Positions 1 to 8,898 of a stretch of DNA of 34,421 nucleotides are shown in pieces (the first letter of the stretch is position 1; every line of letters begins with the position of its first letter). This stretch comes from an uncultured bacterium (GTDB lineage Bacteria; Bacillota_I; Bacilli_A; RF39; UBA660). The stretch spans positions 1 through 34,421 of the forward strand of contig CASFOW010000063.1 of NCBI GenBank assembly GCA_949296705.1, in the 5' to 3' direction. Below the pieces are notes generated by a model. It ran no database searches. It saw nothing but the letters and a program-made list of their open reading frames with translations, and was not told the DNA's origin. A program made the translations under genes and the position numbers.

Positions 1-485
1 CCTTCATTATAATTCTTTGTATGAGTAGTATCTTCATATAGTTCATAGTTTACAACAAAGTTTCCACTAAATCCCTTACAATATAGAGGAATACCTCCTT
101 CTGCTTCGTGAACAACTTTACCCTTCTTATCTTTACAAGTTAAGTAGGCTTGATATTCATTTCCTTTACCACTTGTATTATCGATAATAATGTTTCCTGT
201 ACAGTTGATATCCTCTTCTTCAATTAATCCTTCATTTAGAAGTGTATCATAAGGCACATTAAAACAATCACTACTCGCATTCGTCATTTCTCCTCGATAG
301 TTCTTTACATATAACTTACTTGCTTCATAGGCTAACTTTTCTAATGACTGGTATTTCTTTTCACTACTTCCATAGGTTAAATTTCTAACCGCAGGTAAAG
401 CTATTGCCATCAATACTCCTATTAAGATAATAACCACTAATAATTCAATTAATGTAAAACCCTTTTTGATATATTTCTTTTTCAT
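1..485 (-). CDS. Type IV pilin-like prepilin (partial, C-terminus beyond window)
   Basis: About 161 residues are visible before the gene runs off the left edge. The N-terminus is a short Lys-rich leader (MKKKYIKKG) followed by FTLIELLVV and a hydrophobic helix to about residue 31. This is the class III prepilin signal: cleavage after Gly9 by a prepilin peptidase, N-methylation of the following Phe, and Glu5 of the mature protein. The rest is a hydrophilic globular region with four visible Cys residues that could form disulfides outside the cell. The start is ATG at 485, with GGAG eight bases upstream. The family covers type IV pilus subunits and ComG or type II secretion pseudopilins. Which subtype this is cannot be decided from the visible part. 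Confidence 0.85.
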   Translation of the reverse strand, partial: MKKKYIKKGFTLIELLVVIILIGVLMAIALPAVRNLTYGSSEKKYQSLEKLAYEASKLYVKNYRGEMTNASSDCFNVPYDTLLNEGLIEEEDINCTGNIIIDNTSGKGNEYQAYLTCKDKKGKVVHEAEGGIPLYCKGFSGNFVVNYELYEDTTHTKNYNE

Positions 486-518
486 CTTTACGACTCCTTC
501 TATTCTTCTTATACCACA

Positions 519-548
519 AGTATACCCCTCTCTTAGTAATTTTAGCAA
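519..548 (-). promoter_or_regulatory. Candidate sigma-A promoter of the prepilin gene
   Basis: On the minus strand TTGCTA (543-548) is followed after 18 bases by TATACT (519-524), about 35 bases upstream of the prepilin start. Both hexamers are near consensus. No experimental support. Confidence 0.4.
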
Positions 549-549
549 G

Positions 550-582
550 AAAAAAATCCGCCAATTTTTTTGACAGACTTCT
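550..582 (-). terminator. Possible terminator after the zinc-ribbon gene
   Basis: On the minus strand a 9-bp stem containing several G-U pairs (arms 572-580 and 554-562) is followed by a run of T. It lies downstream of the 64-residue zinc-ribbon gene and upstream of the prepilin promoter. The wobble pairs make it weak. Confidence 0.4.
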
Positions 583-661
583 TTTTTTATGAGAAAAGCA
601 ATTTATTCTTTAAGACTAAGAAAAATAAGCGAATCATGCCATATAATATTAATAACTTCCA

Positions 662-856
662 TTATTCATTATTGCTTATATTTTCCACTTGAAGACGATT
701 ATTTCTTTCAGCTTTTCTTTTTTCGCGACAATCTTTGCATCGTTTTGGTTCGTTATTAAAACCTTTTTCTGCATAGAATTCTTGATCTCTAGCAGTGAAT
801 ATAAACTCTTTTCCACAATCTAGACACTTGATGGTTTTATCCTTGTATTCTGACAT
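662..856 (-). CDS. Small zinc-ribbon protein (zf-trcl type)
   Basis: This 64-residue protein has two Cys pairs, CLDC (residues 11-14) and CKDC (about 40-43), separated by the stretch KEFIFTARDQEFYAEKGF. That arrangement matches the 'probable zinc-ribbon domain' family common as short proteins in Bacillota, in which four Cys bind one zinc. The tail is basic and then polar, so nucleic-acid or protein binding is possible, but no specific function is known to me. A strong AAAGGAGG lies just upstream of the ATG. It appears to be a single-gene unit, divergent from the radical SAM gene. Confidence 0.8.
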   Translation of the reverse strand: MSEYKDKTIKCLDCGKEFIFTARDQEFYAEKGFNNEPKRCKDCREKRKAERNNRLQVENISNNE

Positions 857-1092
857 TTTACTTCCTCCTTTAACTTTTTTGGATCTTTTTATACGACTGG
901 TTATCTATCCTTTATTTAAAGTTAATTAAAGAAGGAAATCAAATAATAGTTTTATAATAAAGATCTGTGATTTCTCATCACACTTACATTATATCATATG
1001 TTTTTTTAAAAGTATATATCACCTTTTTGTTGTTTTCGTTGCTTTTCTCTATTACATTAGGTATTATATTATTATTTAGGGAGGTTAAAATA

Positions 1093-1986
1093 ATGGTCTG
1101 GAAGTGTAGGCTTTGTCCTAGAAAGTGTAACGTAGATCGAGAAAAACAATTAGGAGTATGTGGGGCTACTACTACAATAAAGATTGCTCGAGCAGCTCTT
1201 CATTTTTGGGAAGAGCCTTGTCTATCTGGAGAAAAAGGGTCCGGTACTATTTTCTTTTCCCATTGTTCATTGCAATGTATTTATTGTCAAAACTATCGAC
1301 TTAGTCATGCTCATCCTCTCGGTGAAGAAATTACGATAAGTCAATTTGCAGATATCTGTTTAGACTTACAAAAACAAGGAGCGAATAATATTAATTTAGT
1401 GACCCCTACTCACTATGTTCCGTGGATTGTAAAGGGAATCAAGTTAGCGAAAAAGCAAGGTCTTCACTTACCTGTTGTTTATAATACTAGTGCTTATGAG
1501 AGTGTTGAGACTATTAGAATGTTAGATGGTATTGTCGATATTTATTTACCAGATTTAAAGTATTTTGATGATCAATATGCTATTTTGTATTCGCATGCAC
1601 CCAACTATTTTTCCTATGCGACTGAAGCCATTAAAGAGATGATTAAACAAGTTGGAGAACCTATTTTTAATGAACAAGGAATTCTACAACGAGGGGTAAT
1701 TGTCCGCCATTTATGTTTACCCGGCTTGAAAGAAGATTCTAAGAAAGTATTAAACTACCTCTACACAACCTATCATAATCAGATTTATATTAGTATTATG
1801 AATCAATATACACCAGTTCGTCGCTTTAAACGTTTTCCTAATTTAAACCAAACTTTATTAGATGAAGACTACGATGAGATAATCGACTACGCTTTAGATA
1901 TTGGGATTACTCAAGCCTATCAACAAGAAGGAGAAACACAACTAGAAAGTTTCATTCCTGAATTTAAAAACAAAGTAACCGAATAA
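1093..1986 (+). CDS. Radical SAM protein, PflX-like (COG1313)
   Basis: The 297-residue protein carries the radical SAM iron-sulfur motif CSLQCIYC (Cys58, 62, 65). It is preceded by a Cys-rich N-terminus (Cys5, 8, 12, 23) seen in homologues of pyruvate formate-lyase activating enzyme of the PflX type. Such proteins hold a [4Fe-4S] cluster that cleaves S-adenosylmethionine to a radical; the substrate of this subgroup is unknown. I chose ATG 1093 because AGGGAGG sits nine bases upstream and the Cys-rich domain starts there. The frame is open back to 967, but that extension is a hydrophobic stretch without a ribosome site. No glycyl-radical enzyme gene lies nearby, so it is not paired with a substrate here. 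Confidence 0.88.
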   Translation: MVWKCRLCPRKCNVDREKQLGVCGATTTIKIARAALHFWEEPCLSGEKGSGTIFFSHCSLQCIYCQNYRLSHAHPLGEEITISQFADICLDLQKQGANNINLVTPTHYVPWIVKGIKLAKKQGLHLPVVYNTSAYESVETIRMLDGIVDIYLPDLKYFDDQYAILYSHAPNYFSYATEAIKEMIKQVGEPIFNEQGILQRGVIVRHLCLPGLKEDSKKVLNYLYTTYHNQIYISIMNQYTPVRRFKRFPNLNQTLLDEDYDEIIDYALDIGITQAYQQEGETQLESFIPEFKNKVTE

Positions 1987-2001
1987 TGTACTTTGTTTTC
2001 T

Positions 2002-2199
2002 TTATTTTTGAGATTCTTCTATCATTTTATTCAAATCTAATAGTTTTTCTGTTAATAGTTCTTTTACAATTCGTAATTCAATTTCTTTTTTATGGCGAAA
2101 AAAACGCTTACGGGTTAATTCTTCTTCTAGCTTTCTCATCTGCATTTCTAATGGTTTGATGACGTATTGGCAATATAACTCTATACTTTTATCCTCCAT
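2002..2199 (-). CDS. Small helical, coiled-coil-like protein of unknown function
   Basis: The product has 65 residues and is almost entirely charged and helical. A Leu-rich heptad-like stretch (about residues 17-60) suggests a coiled coil or dimer. I do not recognise the family. AGAGAGGA precedes the ATG. It is convergent with the radical SAM gene, whose stop lies 16 bases away, and divergent from the tandem-XRE regulator, so the two may share the intergenic control region. Confidence 0.6.
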   Translation of the reverse strand: MEDKSIELYCQYVIKPLEMQMRKLEEELTRKRFFRHKKEIELRIVKELLTEKLLDLNKMIEESQK

Positions 2200-2230
2200 T
2201 TTGGTATTCCTCTCTATGTTTCCATCTAGT

Positions 2231-2239
2231 AGTATAACA
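2231..2239 (-). promoter_or_regulatory. Extended -10 element for the 65-residue gene
   Basis: The minus strand reads TGTTATACT, an extended -10 box (TGnTATAAT type), about 30 bases upstream of the ATG at 2199. No convincing -35 is visible, which is usual for extended -10 promoters. Confidence 0.4.
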
Positions 2240-2310
2240 TAAAATATCGTATTTACGCATCAATTTTCCACTTATTTTTATTAATTGGGAAAATAGTATT
2301 AGGTGATAAT

Positions 2311-2787
2311 GTGATTGCGAATGATAACAGGATATTTAAACGATTAGCAGATATTCGTCAAGATAAGGATTTAAATCAATACCAAGTAGCTCATTTTCTT
2401 GGCGTTAATCAAGCAACTTATTCAAAATGGGAAACAGGAAAAGAGATTATCCCGCTTCCTATGCTACATAAATTTTGCATGTTAATGAAATGTAGTATGG
2501 ACTATGCGCTTGGATTTCAAAAAGAAAATTCGCCACTTCTTCATGTATCTGCTAATTTAGATAAAAAAGAAATCGGAAAAAGATTAATTGAATTTCGTGA
2601 TGAGAATCAACTTACTCAATTACAATTGGCACAGATTTTAAATACTACTCAATCGACAATTAGTGCTTATGAAAATGGTAAGACAATGATACTAACTGCC
2701 TTTGTCTATCAAATTGCAAGAAAGTATGGGGTTTCTACCGATTATCTTTGTGCAAGAGAGAAGTCTAAAGAGGCTGTTATACAATAA
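2311..2787 (+). CDS. Transcriptional regulator with two tandem XRE helix-turn-helix domains
   Basis: The 158-residue protein has two complete HTH_3/XRE domains in one chain, about residues 8-65 and 86-148. Each shows the family pattern: R-x-D or E-x-x-L-x-Q, a turn around LGVNQ or LNTTQ, then S-x-W/Y-E-x-GK. The recognition helices differ (ATYSKWETGK versus STISAYENGK), so the two halves may read different half-sites. The start is GTG at 2311 with AGGTGAT upstream. XRE proteins usually repress nearby genes. Its own leader contains a 7-bp inverted repeat (2263-2269 with 2288-2294) that could be an operator. Its target is unknown. Confidence 0.8.
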   Translation: MIANDNRIFKRLADIRQDKDLNQYQVAHFLGVNQATYSKWETGKEIIPLPMLHKFCMLMKCSMDYALGFQKENSPLLHVSANLDKKEIGKRLIEFRDENQLTQLQLAQILNTTQSTISAYENGKTMILTAFVYQIARKYGVSTDYLCAREKSKEAVIQ

Positions 2788-2798
2788 AGGATAAAATA

Positions 2799-2859
2799 AA
2801 AAAGAAGTAGTTTGAGATTCTTGATTAAACGATCAATTCGCCTTCTACTACTTCTTTTT
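2799..2859 (+). terminator. Possible terminator at a convergent gene end
   Basis: A perfect 13-bp inverted repeat (2799-2811 and 2847-2859) with a 35-base loop lies just after the XRE gene and ends in five T. Its right arm lies inside the 3' end of the convergent 73-residue gene. The long loop lowers confidence. Confidence 0.4.
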
Positions 2860-3046
2860 CTCTTTTTCTTTTTGGAGAATTAAATCTCTCATTAGTCGTA
2901 TTGGTAGGAGTTACTTTCTTTTGGCGGCGAATAAATTTACTGATTAGGAAAATAAGTAAAATGGGCGCCACAACAATAAAACAGATAACGGATAAAATAA
3001 TTCCAATAATTGCGATACAAATTGTTTTTAAACTTAATTTTTTCAT
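2825..3046 (-). CDS. Small single-pass membrane protein, unknown function
   Basis: The 73-residue product has a short basic N-terminus, one long hydrophobic segment (about residues 9-37) and a basic tail (KFIRRQKK, KRKREKE). It is likely a membrane-anchored protein with a cytoplasmic basic tail. AAAAGGAAGAG precedes the ATG. It is the last minus-strand gene after the VanZ-RDD gene (about 60 bases away), so it may be co-transcribed. I do not recognise the family. Confidence 0.55.
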   Translation of the reverse strand: MKKLSLKTICIAIIGIILSVICFIVVAPILLIFLISKFIRRQKKVTPTNTTNERFNSPKRKREKEVVEGELIV

Positions 3047-3110
3047 TGATCTCTTCCTTTTCTTTTTACTATTATAACATATTTACTCTTTATTTTGCCT
3101 TACAAAATTG

Positions 3111-4238
3111 TTAGATATCTTTCTCGTTATAATCGGAAGTTCCAATAGTACTAACTAATTTTGTTTTACTTAAACATTCATAATATGGTTTTTTCTTTCT
3201 AATTAATCGGAAGAAGCTACTAAATAGATAGCCAAATACGATTAGAATAACCAGTAAAGAAGCTACAGTACGGATACTTCTTGGTAATGGCAAGCTGGCG
3301 GTGATACCTCCCCCAAAAATCAAAATGCCAATGGGAAGAACAAAATAGCCAATATAAAATAAGTGTTGTCTAAGAAATAAAGCAAAGAGTATAGAATGAT
3401 TAGGTTCTACTTCGATTTTTACATTGAGAAAACTACCGGCAAGAGTTTTTCCTTTTCGCCAATATGGGTATAATACATAATAGAAAAGGAAAGTAAGATA
3501 TAACGATAAGTTACCAGCTAGGAAACAACCTTGAATGAAAGATGCGAAAATGGTGAAGAAAAATAAATCAAGGAAAAAAAAGGTTGTTCTTTTTAGCCAA
3601 GAAACTTTCTTTCCTAGTTCGTATGCTTTTTGATCGATTTTTTCGCGACTAGGGAGAATTTTTCTAATTCCAATTGAACATAGATAACCTATTAAACCAC
3701 CCAATGTGTTTAAAATTAGATCATCGACATCAAACAATCGATATCCTCGGGGATAAATTCCATATAGTCCACTTAATTGGGTAAGTTCAAAAAATAAACT
3801 AAGGCAGAAGGTATAAAAAACACACTTTTTTAAACTATATTTAAAATAATAGCCTAAATAAATACCAAATGGTATCGTTAGTAATACGTTATAGATTACT
3901 ACATAACAGTATGGCTCCATCAGCGCTTTTATATAAGTAGAAATGTCTTGAATTTGAAAACTACTATGTTCTATAAAGTCTCGAACAAAAGAAAGTGGGA
4001 TTAATTGGGTTGTTGGGCTAGTCATTTGGCTAACTTCTTCAAAAGATGGAAGTGGCAAGATAACTAAGAAATAAGCACTAATTAAATAAAGAATAAAAGA
4101 GTAGATAATTAACACCCGTAAATAATAAACGGAACCGTATTTATGATATTGATGAAGAATATAAGGAAGGGTAAACAAAAAAGCGATAAACGGAAATAAG
4201 ATTATCGCATATTTTATTGGCTCTATATAATTTTCCAT
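3111..4238 (-). CDS. VanZ-like / RDD fusion membrane protein
   Basis: The 375-residue protein joins two membrane domains. Residues about 10-205 form a VanZ-like domain with four to five helices and the conserved ELTQ (151-154) and DVDDLILNTLGG (170-181) patterns. Residues about 215-365 resemble an RDD-type membrane domain. VanZ-like proteins have been linked to teicoplanin and lipoglycopeptide resistance; RDD function is mostly unknown. The frame opens at 4268, but ATG 4238 (MENYIEP) is chosen because AAGGAGG lies directly upstream. It sits 80 bases downstream of the Bce-like permease on the same strand, so it may belong to the same cell-envelope defence module. Confidence 0.8.
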   Translation of the reverse strand: MENYIEPIKYAIILFPFIAFLFTLPYILHQYHKYGSVYYLRVLIIYSFILYLISAYFLVILPLPSFEEVSQMTSPTTQLIPLSFVRDFIEHSSFQIQDISTYIKALMEPYCYVVIYNVLLTIPFGIYLGYYFKYSLKKCVFYTFCLSLFFELTQLSGLYGIYPRGYRLFDVDDLILNTLGGLIGYLCSIGIRKILPSREKIDQKAYELGKKVSWLKRTTFFFLDLFFFTIFASFIQGCFLAGNLSLYLTFLFYYVLYPYWRKGKTLAGSFLNVKIEVEPNHSILFALFLRQHLFYIGYFVLPIGILIFGGGITASLPLPRSIRTVASLLVILIVFGYLFSSFFRLIRKKKPYYECLSKTKLVSTIGTSDYNEKDI

Positions 4239-4320
4239 ATTCAACCTCCTTCCTTTCCCTACGTTCAAGACAGATAGTCATGAACGATATAATTATTCTT
4301 TAGGTTATCCTCTTACTTTC

Positions 4321-6378
4321 TTACTCTTTAATAATATTTTTACTACAAAAGTATGTAATTAGGAAATAGCCACCGTAAATTACCCCTAAGAAACAAGCAG
4401 TCATCACAATCGAAAGCAATAATTTTTCATTACCAAAAGTTTCTAGGATATAATTGCATACTTGAATACCAAAAATAGAATGGATGATAGCAAGAATTAA
4501 TGGTAGTGCGAAAAAAATAGCAATCTGATTAAATAAAGCACGATTTAACATTTTTTCATCTACTCCAATTTTTCTTAGTGCAATAAACTTTTCTTTATTA
4601 TCCGATGATTCAGATAGTTCTTTTAATGCTAAGATTGCGGCTGAAGCCATTAGAAAGATAAGTCCTAAATAAAGACCAATAAAAGTAGCCATGGCACTTA
4701 ATCCGATGCTAGTATCATATAAACTAATTTTACTTGATGCGGATAATAAGGTCTCTTGTTCCATATTAGGATAATTTTGCTCTAAGGCGTTGATTTTATC
4801 TTCGATTTCTCGTTTTCCTTCTTTGGTATCTGCTTTATAATTGGCTAAGACATAAGCTTTTGCTTCAATCAAATTATCTACCGCTTCATCGGGAACCAAA
4901 AGGATTCCAGCATTAATGTGATTAGTGGCAATATCGATAAAACCATTTTGACACTCTTTATATTTCGGATGGTAGTCTTTTCCATTTATCGTGATAATAG
5001 TATTTTCTTCAAGAGCTTTGTTTCTAAGTTCTATCATAGAGTCATAATCAGCTAAAATTAAATATTCATCTTCATCTAAGGTATAGGTAGGATTGTTGTA
5101 AAGTTTAGCTACTCGATTATAGTCACTTATTTTGACAATTTCTTCTTTACTATCCACTAATAAAAATGGGTACTCTTTTTTCACCTCATCTAATGTATTA
5201 CCTAAAGTCTTGGCAAAAGTTAGATCGGCTTGTTGATAAGAAGTTAATTCTGTAACATCTTTCAAATCATCTTTTATATCCAAATTATACTTTTCTAAGG
5301 TGGCCCAAATAGATATTTTAGAATCTTCGTTTTCGCTATCATTTACTACCATATGGTAAGTTTCTCTGGCATTTAGTGGCTTATAAAATTCAATATCGAT
5401 TGGCACTAATTCTTTTAAATTAGCTGACATAGAATTTTTTAAGGATAATGCACTTGAAAAGATACAAATCGTCAAGAATAACATTAAACAAATTACAGTC
5501 ATAGAAAATACTGTTGTGTTGATCTTACTGTTAATTTGACGAATAGTAAAGAGATTTAAACCTTTTAAATAAACTTTTTTTAACGATTGAACTAGTCGTA
5601 AAATCAAACCAGATAGGGACCAGAAAATAAGAAAAGTTCCTATTGCGCCTAAAGCCATTTGAAATAAGATATCGCTAAAATATTGAAGATTATTTATTCC
5701 TATTGTTACATTATAGTAAGCATAGGATAGCATAACTACAGCCACGATAAAAATAATAATACAAAGAATGGGATTTTTTAATTTGACTGTTTCACTTTTT
5801 TTCTTGGCATTTAACAAATCGATTAATTTACACTTACTAACGGAGAAAGTATTAAAAATCATGACAAGTAAATACATAATACCAAAATAGATACAAGTCT
5901 TTATCATTGAACTACTAGAAAAAGTAAAGGTAAATTTGGTCATATCGGCTTCGAACATATTAGCTACTAAGACTGACATTAATTGAGATAAACAAATTCC
6001 TAAAATCAAGCCGGCACCTAAAGATACTAAACCGATAAGGAGTGTTTCCATCAATAAAATCTTAGAAATTTTTCCTTTACTCATTCCTAAAGTCATATAG
6101 ATTCCAAATTCTTGTTTTCGACGCTTCATTAGAAAACGGCTAGCATAGATGATTAAAAATCCTAAAATAAAGGAAACAAAAACACTGACTCCTGATAGCA
6201 CTTGATTCATTAAATTGATTAAGTCGTGGGTAGACTTAGAAACATCTAACATGACCGTTTGACTATCTAAGGCATTAAACACATAGAAGATGGCAACGCC
6301 TAGGATAAGAGTAAAAAAGTAGATGGCATAATCTTTGAAACTTTTTTTGATATTCTTAATCGAGAGCTTAAACAACAT
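4321..6378 (-). CDS. BceB-type ABC transporter permease (FtsX family)
   Basis: The 685-residue protein matches the size and shape of BceB/VraG permeases: about ten membrane helices and one large extracellular domain (about residues 320-540) between the seventh and eighth helices. The first FtsX-like part contains KRRKQEFGIYMTLGMSKG (about 86-103), a signature of this family. Such permeases detect and detoxify cell-wall-active peptides such as bacitracin together with a BceA ATPase, and signal to a BceS kinase. It overlaps the ATPase stop by 11 bases, which implies translational coupling. The exact peptide cannot be predicted. Confidence 0.9.
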   Translation of the reverse strand: MLFKLSIKNIKKSFKDYAIYFFTLILGVAIFYVFNALDSQTVMLDVSKSTHDLINLMNQVLSGVSVFVSFILGFLIIYASRFLMKRRKQEFGIYMTLGMSKGKISKILLMETLLIGLVSLGAGLILGICLSQLMSVLVANMFEADMTKFTFTFSSSSMIKTCIYFGIMYLLVMIFNTFSVSKCKLIDLLNAKKKSETVKLKNPILCIIIFIVAVVMLSYAYYNVTIGINNLQYFSDILFQMALGAIGTFLIFWSLSGLILRLVQSLKKVYLKGLNLFTIRQINSKINTTVFSMTVICLMLFLTICIFSSALSLKNSMSANLKELVPIDIEFYKPLNARETYHMVVNDSENEDSKISIWATLEKYNLDIKDDLKDVTELTSYQQADLTFAKTLGNTLDEVKKEYPFLLVDSKEEIVKISDYNRVAKLYNNPTYTLDEDEYLILADYDSMIELRNKALEENTIITINGKDYHPKYKECQNGFIDIATNHINAGILLVPDEAVDNLIEAKAYVLANYKADTKEGKREIEDKINALEQNYPNMEQETLLSASSKISLYDTSIGLSAMATFIGLYLGLIFLMASAAILALKELSESSDNKEKFIALRKIGVDEKMLNRALFNQIAIFFALPLILAIIHSIFGIQVCNYILETFGNEKLLLSIVMTACFLGVIYGGYFLITYFCSKNIIKE

Positions 6379-7135
6379 CGTTTAAGTCGCCCCCTAACAA
6401 GGTTACCACATCGATGATTTTATCAAAAAATTCTTTTCTAGAATCATTACCACGTACTAGTTCATTGAATAGTTTACCATCCTTGATAAAAATTACTCGG
6501 GATGCATAACTAGCGGTGAACGCATCGTGAGTGACCATTAAAATAGTAGCATTTAGTTCTTTGTTCATAAAGATAAAATTTTCTAGTAGCATTTTAGCAC
6601 TTTTCGAATCTAACGCTCCAGTTGGTTCGTCAGCTAAAATTAATTTGGGATTGGTAATAATCGCTCGAGCTGATGCGACACGTTGTTTCTGGCCACCAGA
6701 CATTTGATAAGGGTATTTAGATAAAATGTCTTTGATGTTTAACTTTTTCACAACATCATTTACCCTTTCTTCTATTTCACTTGCTTTTACTCCTTGAATG
6801 GTAAGTGCTAAGGCAATATTTTCAAAAGCAGTTAGGGTATCTAGTAAGTTAAAATCTTGAAAGATAAATCCTAATTGTTCTCGGCGAAATTTATTTAAGT
6901 TGTTTCCTTTCAAACGAGTAATATCCTCTCCTTCTACATAGATATGACCACTCGTTACTTTATCAATTGTCGAAATACAATTTAAAAGAGTTGTTTTTCC
7001 AGAACCACTTGCGCCCATAATCGCAACGAATTCTCCTTTTTCTACCTCAAAAGAAATGTTATTGATTGCTTTAGTTAAGCTTGCTCGTGTTCCATAGTAT
7101 TTTTCAATCTTTTCTATTTTTAAAATATTGGGCAT
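6368..7135 (-). CDS. BceA-type ABC transporter ATP-binding protein
   Basis: This 255-residue ATPase has Walker A GASGSGKT (41-48), Q-loop FQDFNLL (about 92-98), signature MSGGQ (145-149), Walker B LILADE (165-170) and an H-loop THD near 203. It belongs to the MacB/LolD-like group that pairs with BceB/FtsX permeases. It would power removal of a peptide antibiotic from its lipid target at the membrane. The ATG has AAAGGAAG upstream, and a -10 box and BceR-type box lie further upstream, so it can start its own transcript separate from the regulator genes. Confidence 0.93.
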   Translation of the reverse strand: MPNILKIEKIEKYYGTRASLTKAINNISFEVEKGEFVAIMGASGSGKTTLLNCISTIDKVTSGHIYVEGEDITRLKGNNLNKFRREQLGFIFQDFNLLDTLTAFENIALALTIQGVKASEIEERVNDVVKKLNIKDILSKYPYQMSGGQKQRVASARAIITNPKLILADEPTGALDSKSAKMLLENFIFMNKELNATILMVTHDAFTASYASRVIFIKDGKLFNELVRGNDSRKEFFDKIIDVVTLLGGDLNDVV

Positions 7136-7159
7136 ACTTTTTTCTTCCTTTCAGTAGCT

Positions 7160-7189
7160 ATTATAGAAAAATTCACCAAGTGGTGCCAT
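7160..7189 (-). promoter_or_regulatory. Candidate promoter of the ABC transporter genes
   Basis: On the minus strand a perfect TATAAT (7160-7165) lies 25-30 bases upstream of the ATPase start. The -35 region is poor (ATGGCA at 7184-7189, 18-base spacing) and overlaps a palindrome, CACCAAGTGGTG (7174-7185). A weak -35 fits a promoter that needs an activator such as the adjacent response regulator. Confidence 0.6.
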
Positions 7190-7207
7190 TCATTTTCCTT
7201 ACAAAAG

Positions 7208-7223
7208 CTTACAATTTTGTAAG
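7208..7223 (-). promoter_or_regulatory. BceR-type operator
   Basis: A perfect inverted repeat reads CTTACAATTTTGTAAG, i.e. TTACA-N4-TGTAA. It fits the TNACA-N4-TGTNA pattern I recall for BceR-like regulators. It lies between the kinase stop (7226) and the transporter promoter, about 42 bases upstream of the -10 box. Confidence 0.65.
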
Positions 7224-7225
7224 AA

Positions 7226-8239
7226 TTAACGTACTACATCATAGAATTCATTTTGATAGAAGGTAATGGTAACTTCTGTAAAAGTATTTTCCTCCGAAGT
7301 AATTTCTATTTTATGACCTAATTTTTGACATAATTTTTTAGCTATATAAAGTCCCATTCCAGTAGATGTTGTTACTTTTCTTCCGTTTTGTCCAGTAAAG
7401 GATTTGTCAAACACCCTAGGTAAATCACTCTTAGAAATACCAATACCATTATCCCAAATCTTCAGTTGAACTTCATTGTCTTGTGAAAGAAAACTAACTT
7501 TAATTTTGGCCTCTTTACTCCGATATTTCATACTATTTTGAAAAATCTGACTGAGGATAAATTCTAACCATTTACTATCTGTTAATACTTCTTGCTTGAA
7601 AGGCTCTATCTCTAATTTAATTTTATCGTAAATAAAACGTTCTTTATTTTTGATGATGACTTTATTTACGACATCGCGAGGATTACAGGGCTTGATTAAG
7701 TAATCTTTTTCGGCATTTTCACTTCGTACATAATAAAGAATTTGTTCTACATAGTTTTCAATTCGACTAATTTGATCGACAATTTTTTGAGAATCTTTGA
7801 TTTTATGATTATGAATAATCAGTAAGCTACTCGCAATAGGTACTTTTACTTCATGAATCCATAATTCGACATACTCTTTAAAGTCTTCTACACTGTATTT
7901 ATATTGATTGATTTCCTCCTGATAAGATTTCGTGATTTCCCACAATACTTCTTTAAAAACTTTGGCTTCTAAAAAAGAAGTTTCAGGCACTAATTCACTG
8001 AGTAAATATTTATGATCAAGTTGTTCTAGATTTTTTAAAAGCGAAGAATAGAAAGCTTTCTTCTTATGATATTGACTAAGAAAAAAAGCAATAGGAAAAA
8101 GAAGCCAAATAATGACCAAAAAAAGAATAAATGGTAGAGGACACTTGAACGCAATCGCAAATAATACGAGAAAAGTACCGACAATAACTACACTGATTAT
8201 CCATAAAAGATAGTCTTGAATAAACGAGCGGAATTTCAT
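7226..8239 (-). CDS. BceS-type intramembrane-sensing histidine kinase
   Basis: The 337-residue kinase has two N-terminal membrane helices (about 10-32 and 36-56) with almost no external loop, the hallmark of BceS-like kinases that sense through their ABC transporter. The phospho-accepting His is His129 in WIHEVKVPIAS. The ATPase part has an N-box (IFQNSMKYR, about 232-240), G1 (DNGIGIS) and G2 (GMGLYIAKKL). Its ATG overlaps the regulator stop (ATGA). It should phosphorylate the neighbouring response regulator when the transporter meets its peptide. Confidence 0.93.
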   Translation of the reverse strand: MKFRSFIQDYLLWIISVVIVGTFLVLFAIAFKCPLPFILFLVIIWLLFPIAFFLSQYHKKKAFYSSLLKNLEQLDHKYLLSELVPETSFLEAKVFKEVLWEITKSYQEEINQYKYSVEDFKEYVELWIHEVKVPIASSLLIIHNHKIKDSQKIVDQISRIENYVEQILYYVRSENAEKDYLIKPCNPRDVVNKVIIKNKERFIYDKIKLEIEPFKQEVLTDSKWLEFILSQIFQNSMKYRSKEAKIKVSFLSQDNEVQLKIWDNGIGISKSDLPRVFDKSFTGQNGRKVTTSTGMGLYIAKKLCQKLGHKIEITSEENTFTEVTITFYQNEFYDVVR

Positions 8240-8898
8240 AATAGAATATATCCTTGCCCACGTCTTGTCTCAATACAATCCCCTAAACCAACATCTAAGA
8301 GACGTTTACGAAGGCGATTAATGTTGACAGTTAATGTGTTATCGTCGATAAACTCTTCTGTATTCCATAGATAATTCATAATATCCTCGCGAGTAACTAT
8401 CTTTCCTTGGTTTTTTAATAGGTATGAAAAGATCATCAATTCATTTTTAGAAAGGATAATTTCTTCCGTACCTGCTTCTATAGTCCCCTTCTCTAGATTT
8501 AACTCGATGTGGCGATATCTTAAACGAGAGCTATTTTTTTCTATTCGCTTGAATAATGCTTCGATATGTAGAAGAAGGATGGTGGGATTATAGGGTTTAG
8601 TAATATAATCATCCGCTCCATAGCTCATACTAACGACTTCATCTAACTCAGTATTTCGACTAGTGACCATAATGATAGGTACATTACTAGTTTTACGAAT
8701 TTCTTTTAATAGATATTCTCCGTTTTCGTTAGGAATATTGATATCTAATAGAACAAGATCACTATTATTTTCTAAGATTTGTTGTTTAGTATTGGAAAAG
8801 TCACTAACTATTTCTGCCTGATAGCCATTTTGTTCTAATAATAGTTTTAATTCTTTACTTAGTTCAATATCATCTTCTACAATCAATATCTTTTTCAT
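8236..8898 (-). CDS. BceR-type response regulator (OmpR family)
   Basis: The 220-residue protein has a receiver domain with acidic residues Asp9 and Asp10, phospho-acceptor Asp52 (LVLLDINIP), Thr/Ser at about 79-80 and Lys101 (TKP). A C-terminal winged-helix domain (about 125-220) includes SKNELMIFSYLL and RRGQGY. It is expected to bind the inverted repeat at 7208-7223 and activate the ABC genes. Start and stop both overlap neighbours by ATGA, so GNAT, regulator and kinase are translated as a unit. Confidence 0.93.
   Translation of the reverse strand: MKKILIVEDDIELSKELKLLLEQNGYQAEIVSDFSNTKQQILENNSDLVLLDINIPNENGEYLLKEIRKTSNVPIIMVTSRNTELDEVVSMSYGADDYITKPYNPTILLLHIEALFKRIEKNSSRLRYRHIELNLEKGTIEAGTEEIILSKNELMIFSYLLKNQGKIVTREDIMNYLWNTEEFIDDNTLTVNINRLRKRLLDVGLGDCIETRRGQGYILL

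Noticed and set aside
967-1092. 42-codon N-terminal extension of the radical SAM protein
   Set aside because: Hydrophobic reading without a ribosome site; AGGGAGG at proper spacing before ATG 1093 and the Cys-rich domain start argue for the shorter form.
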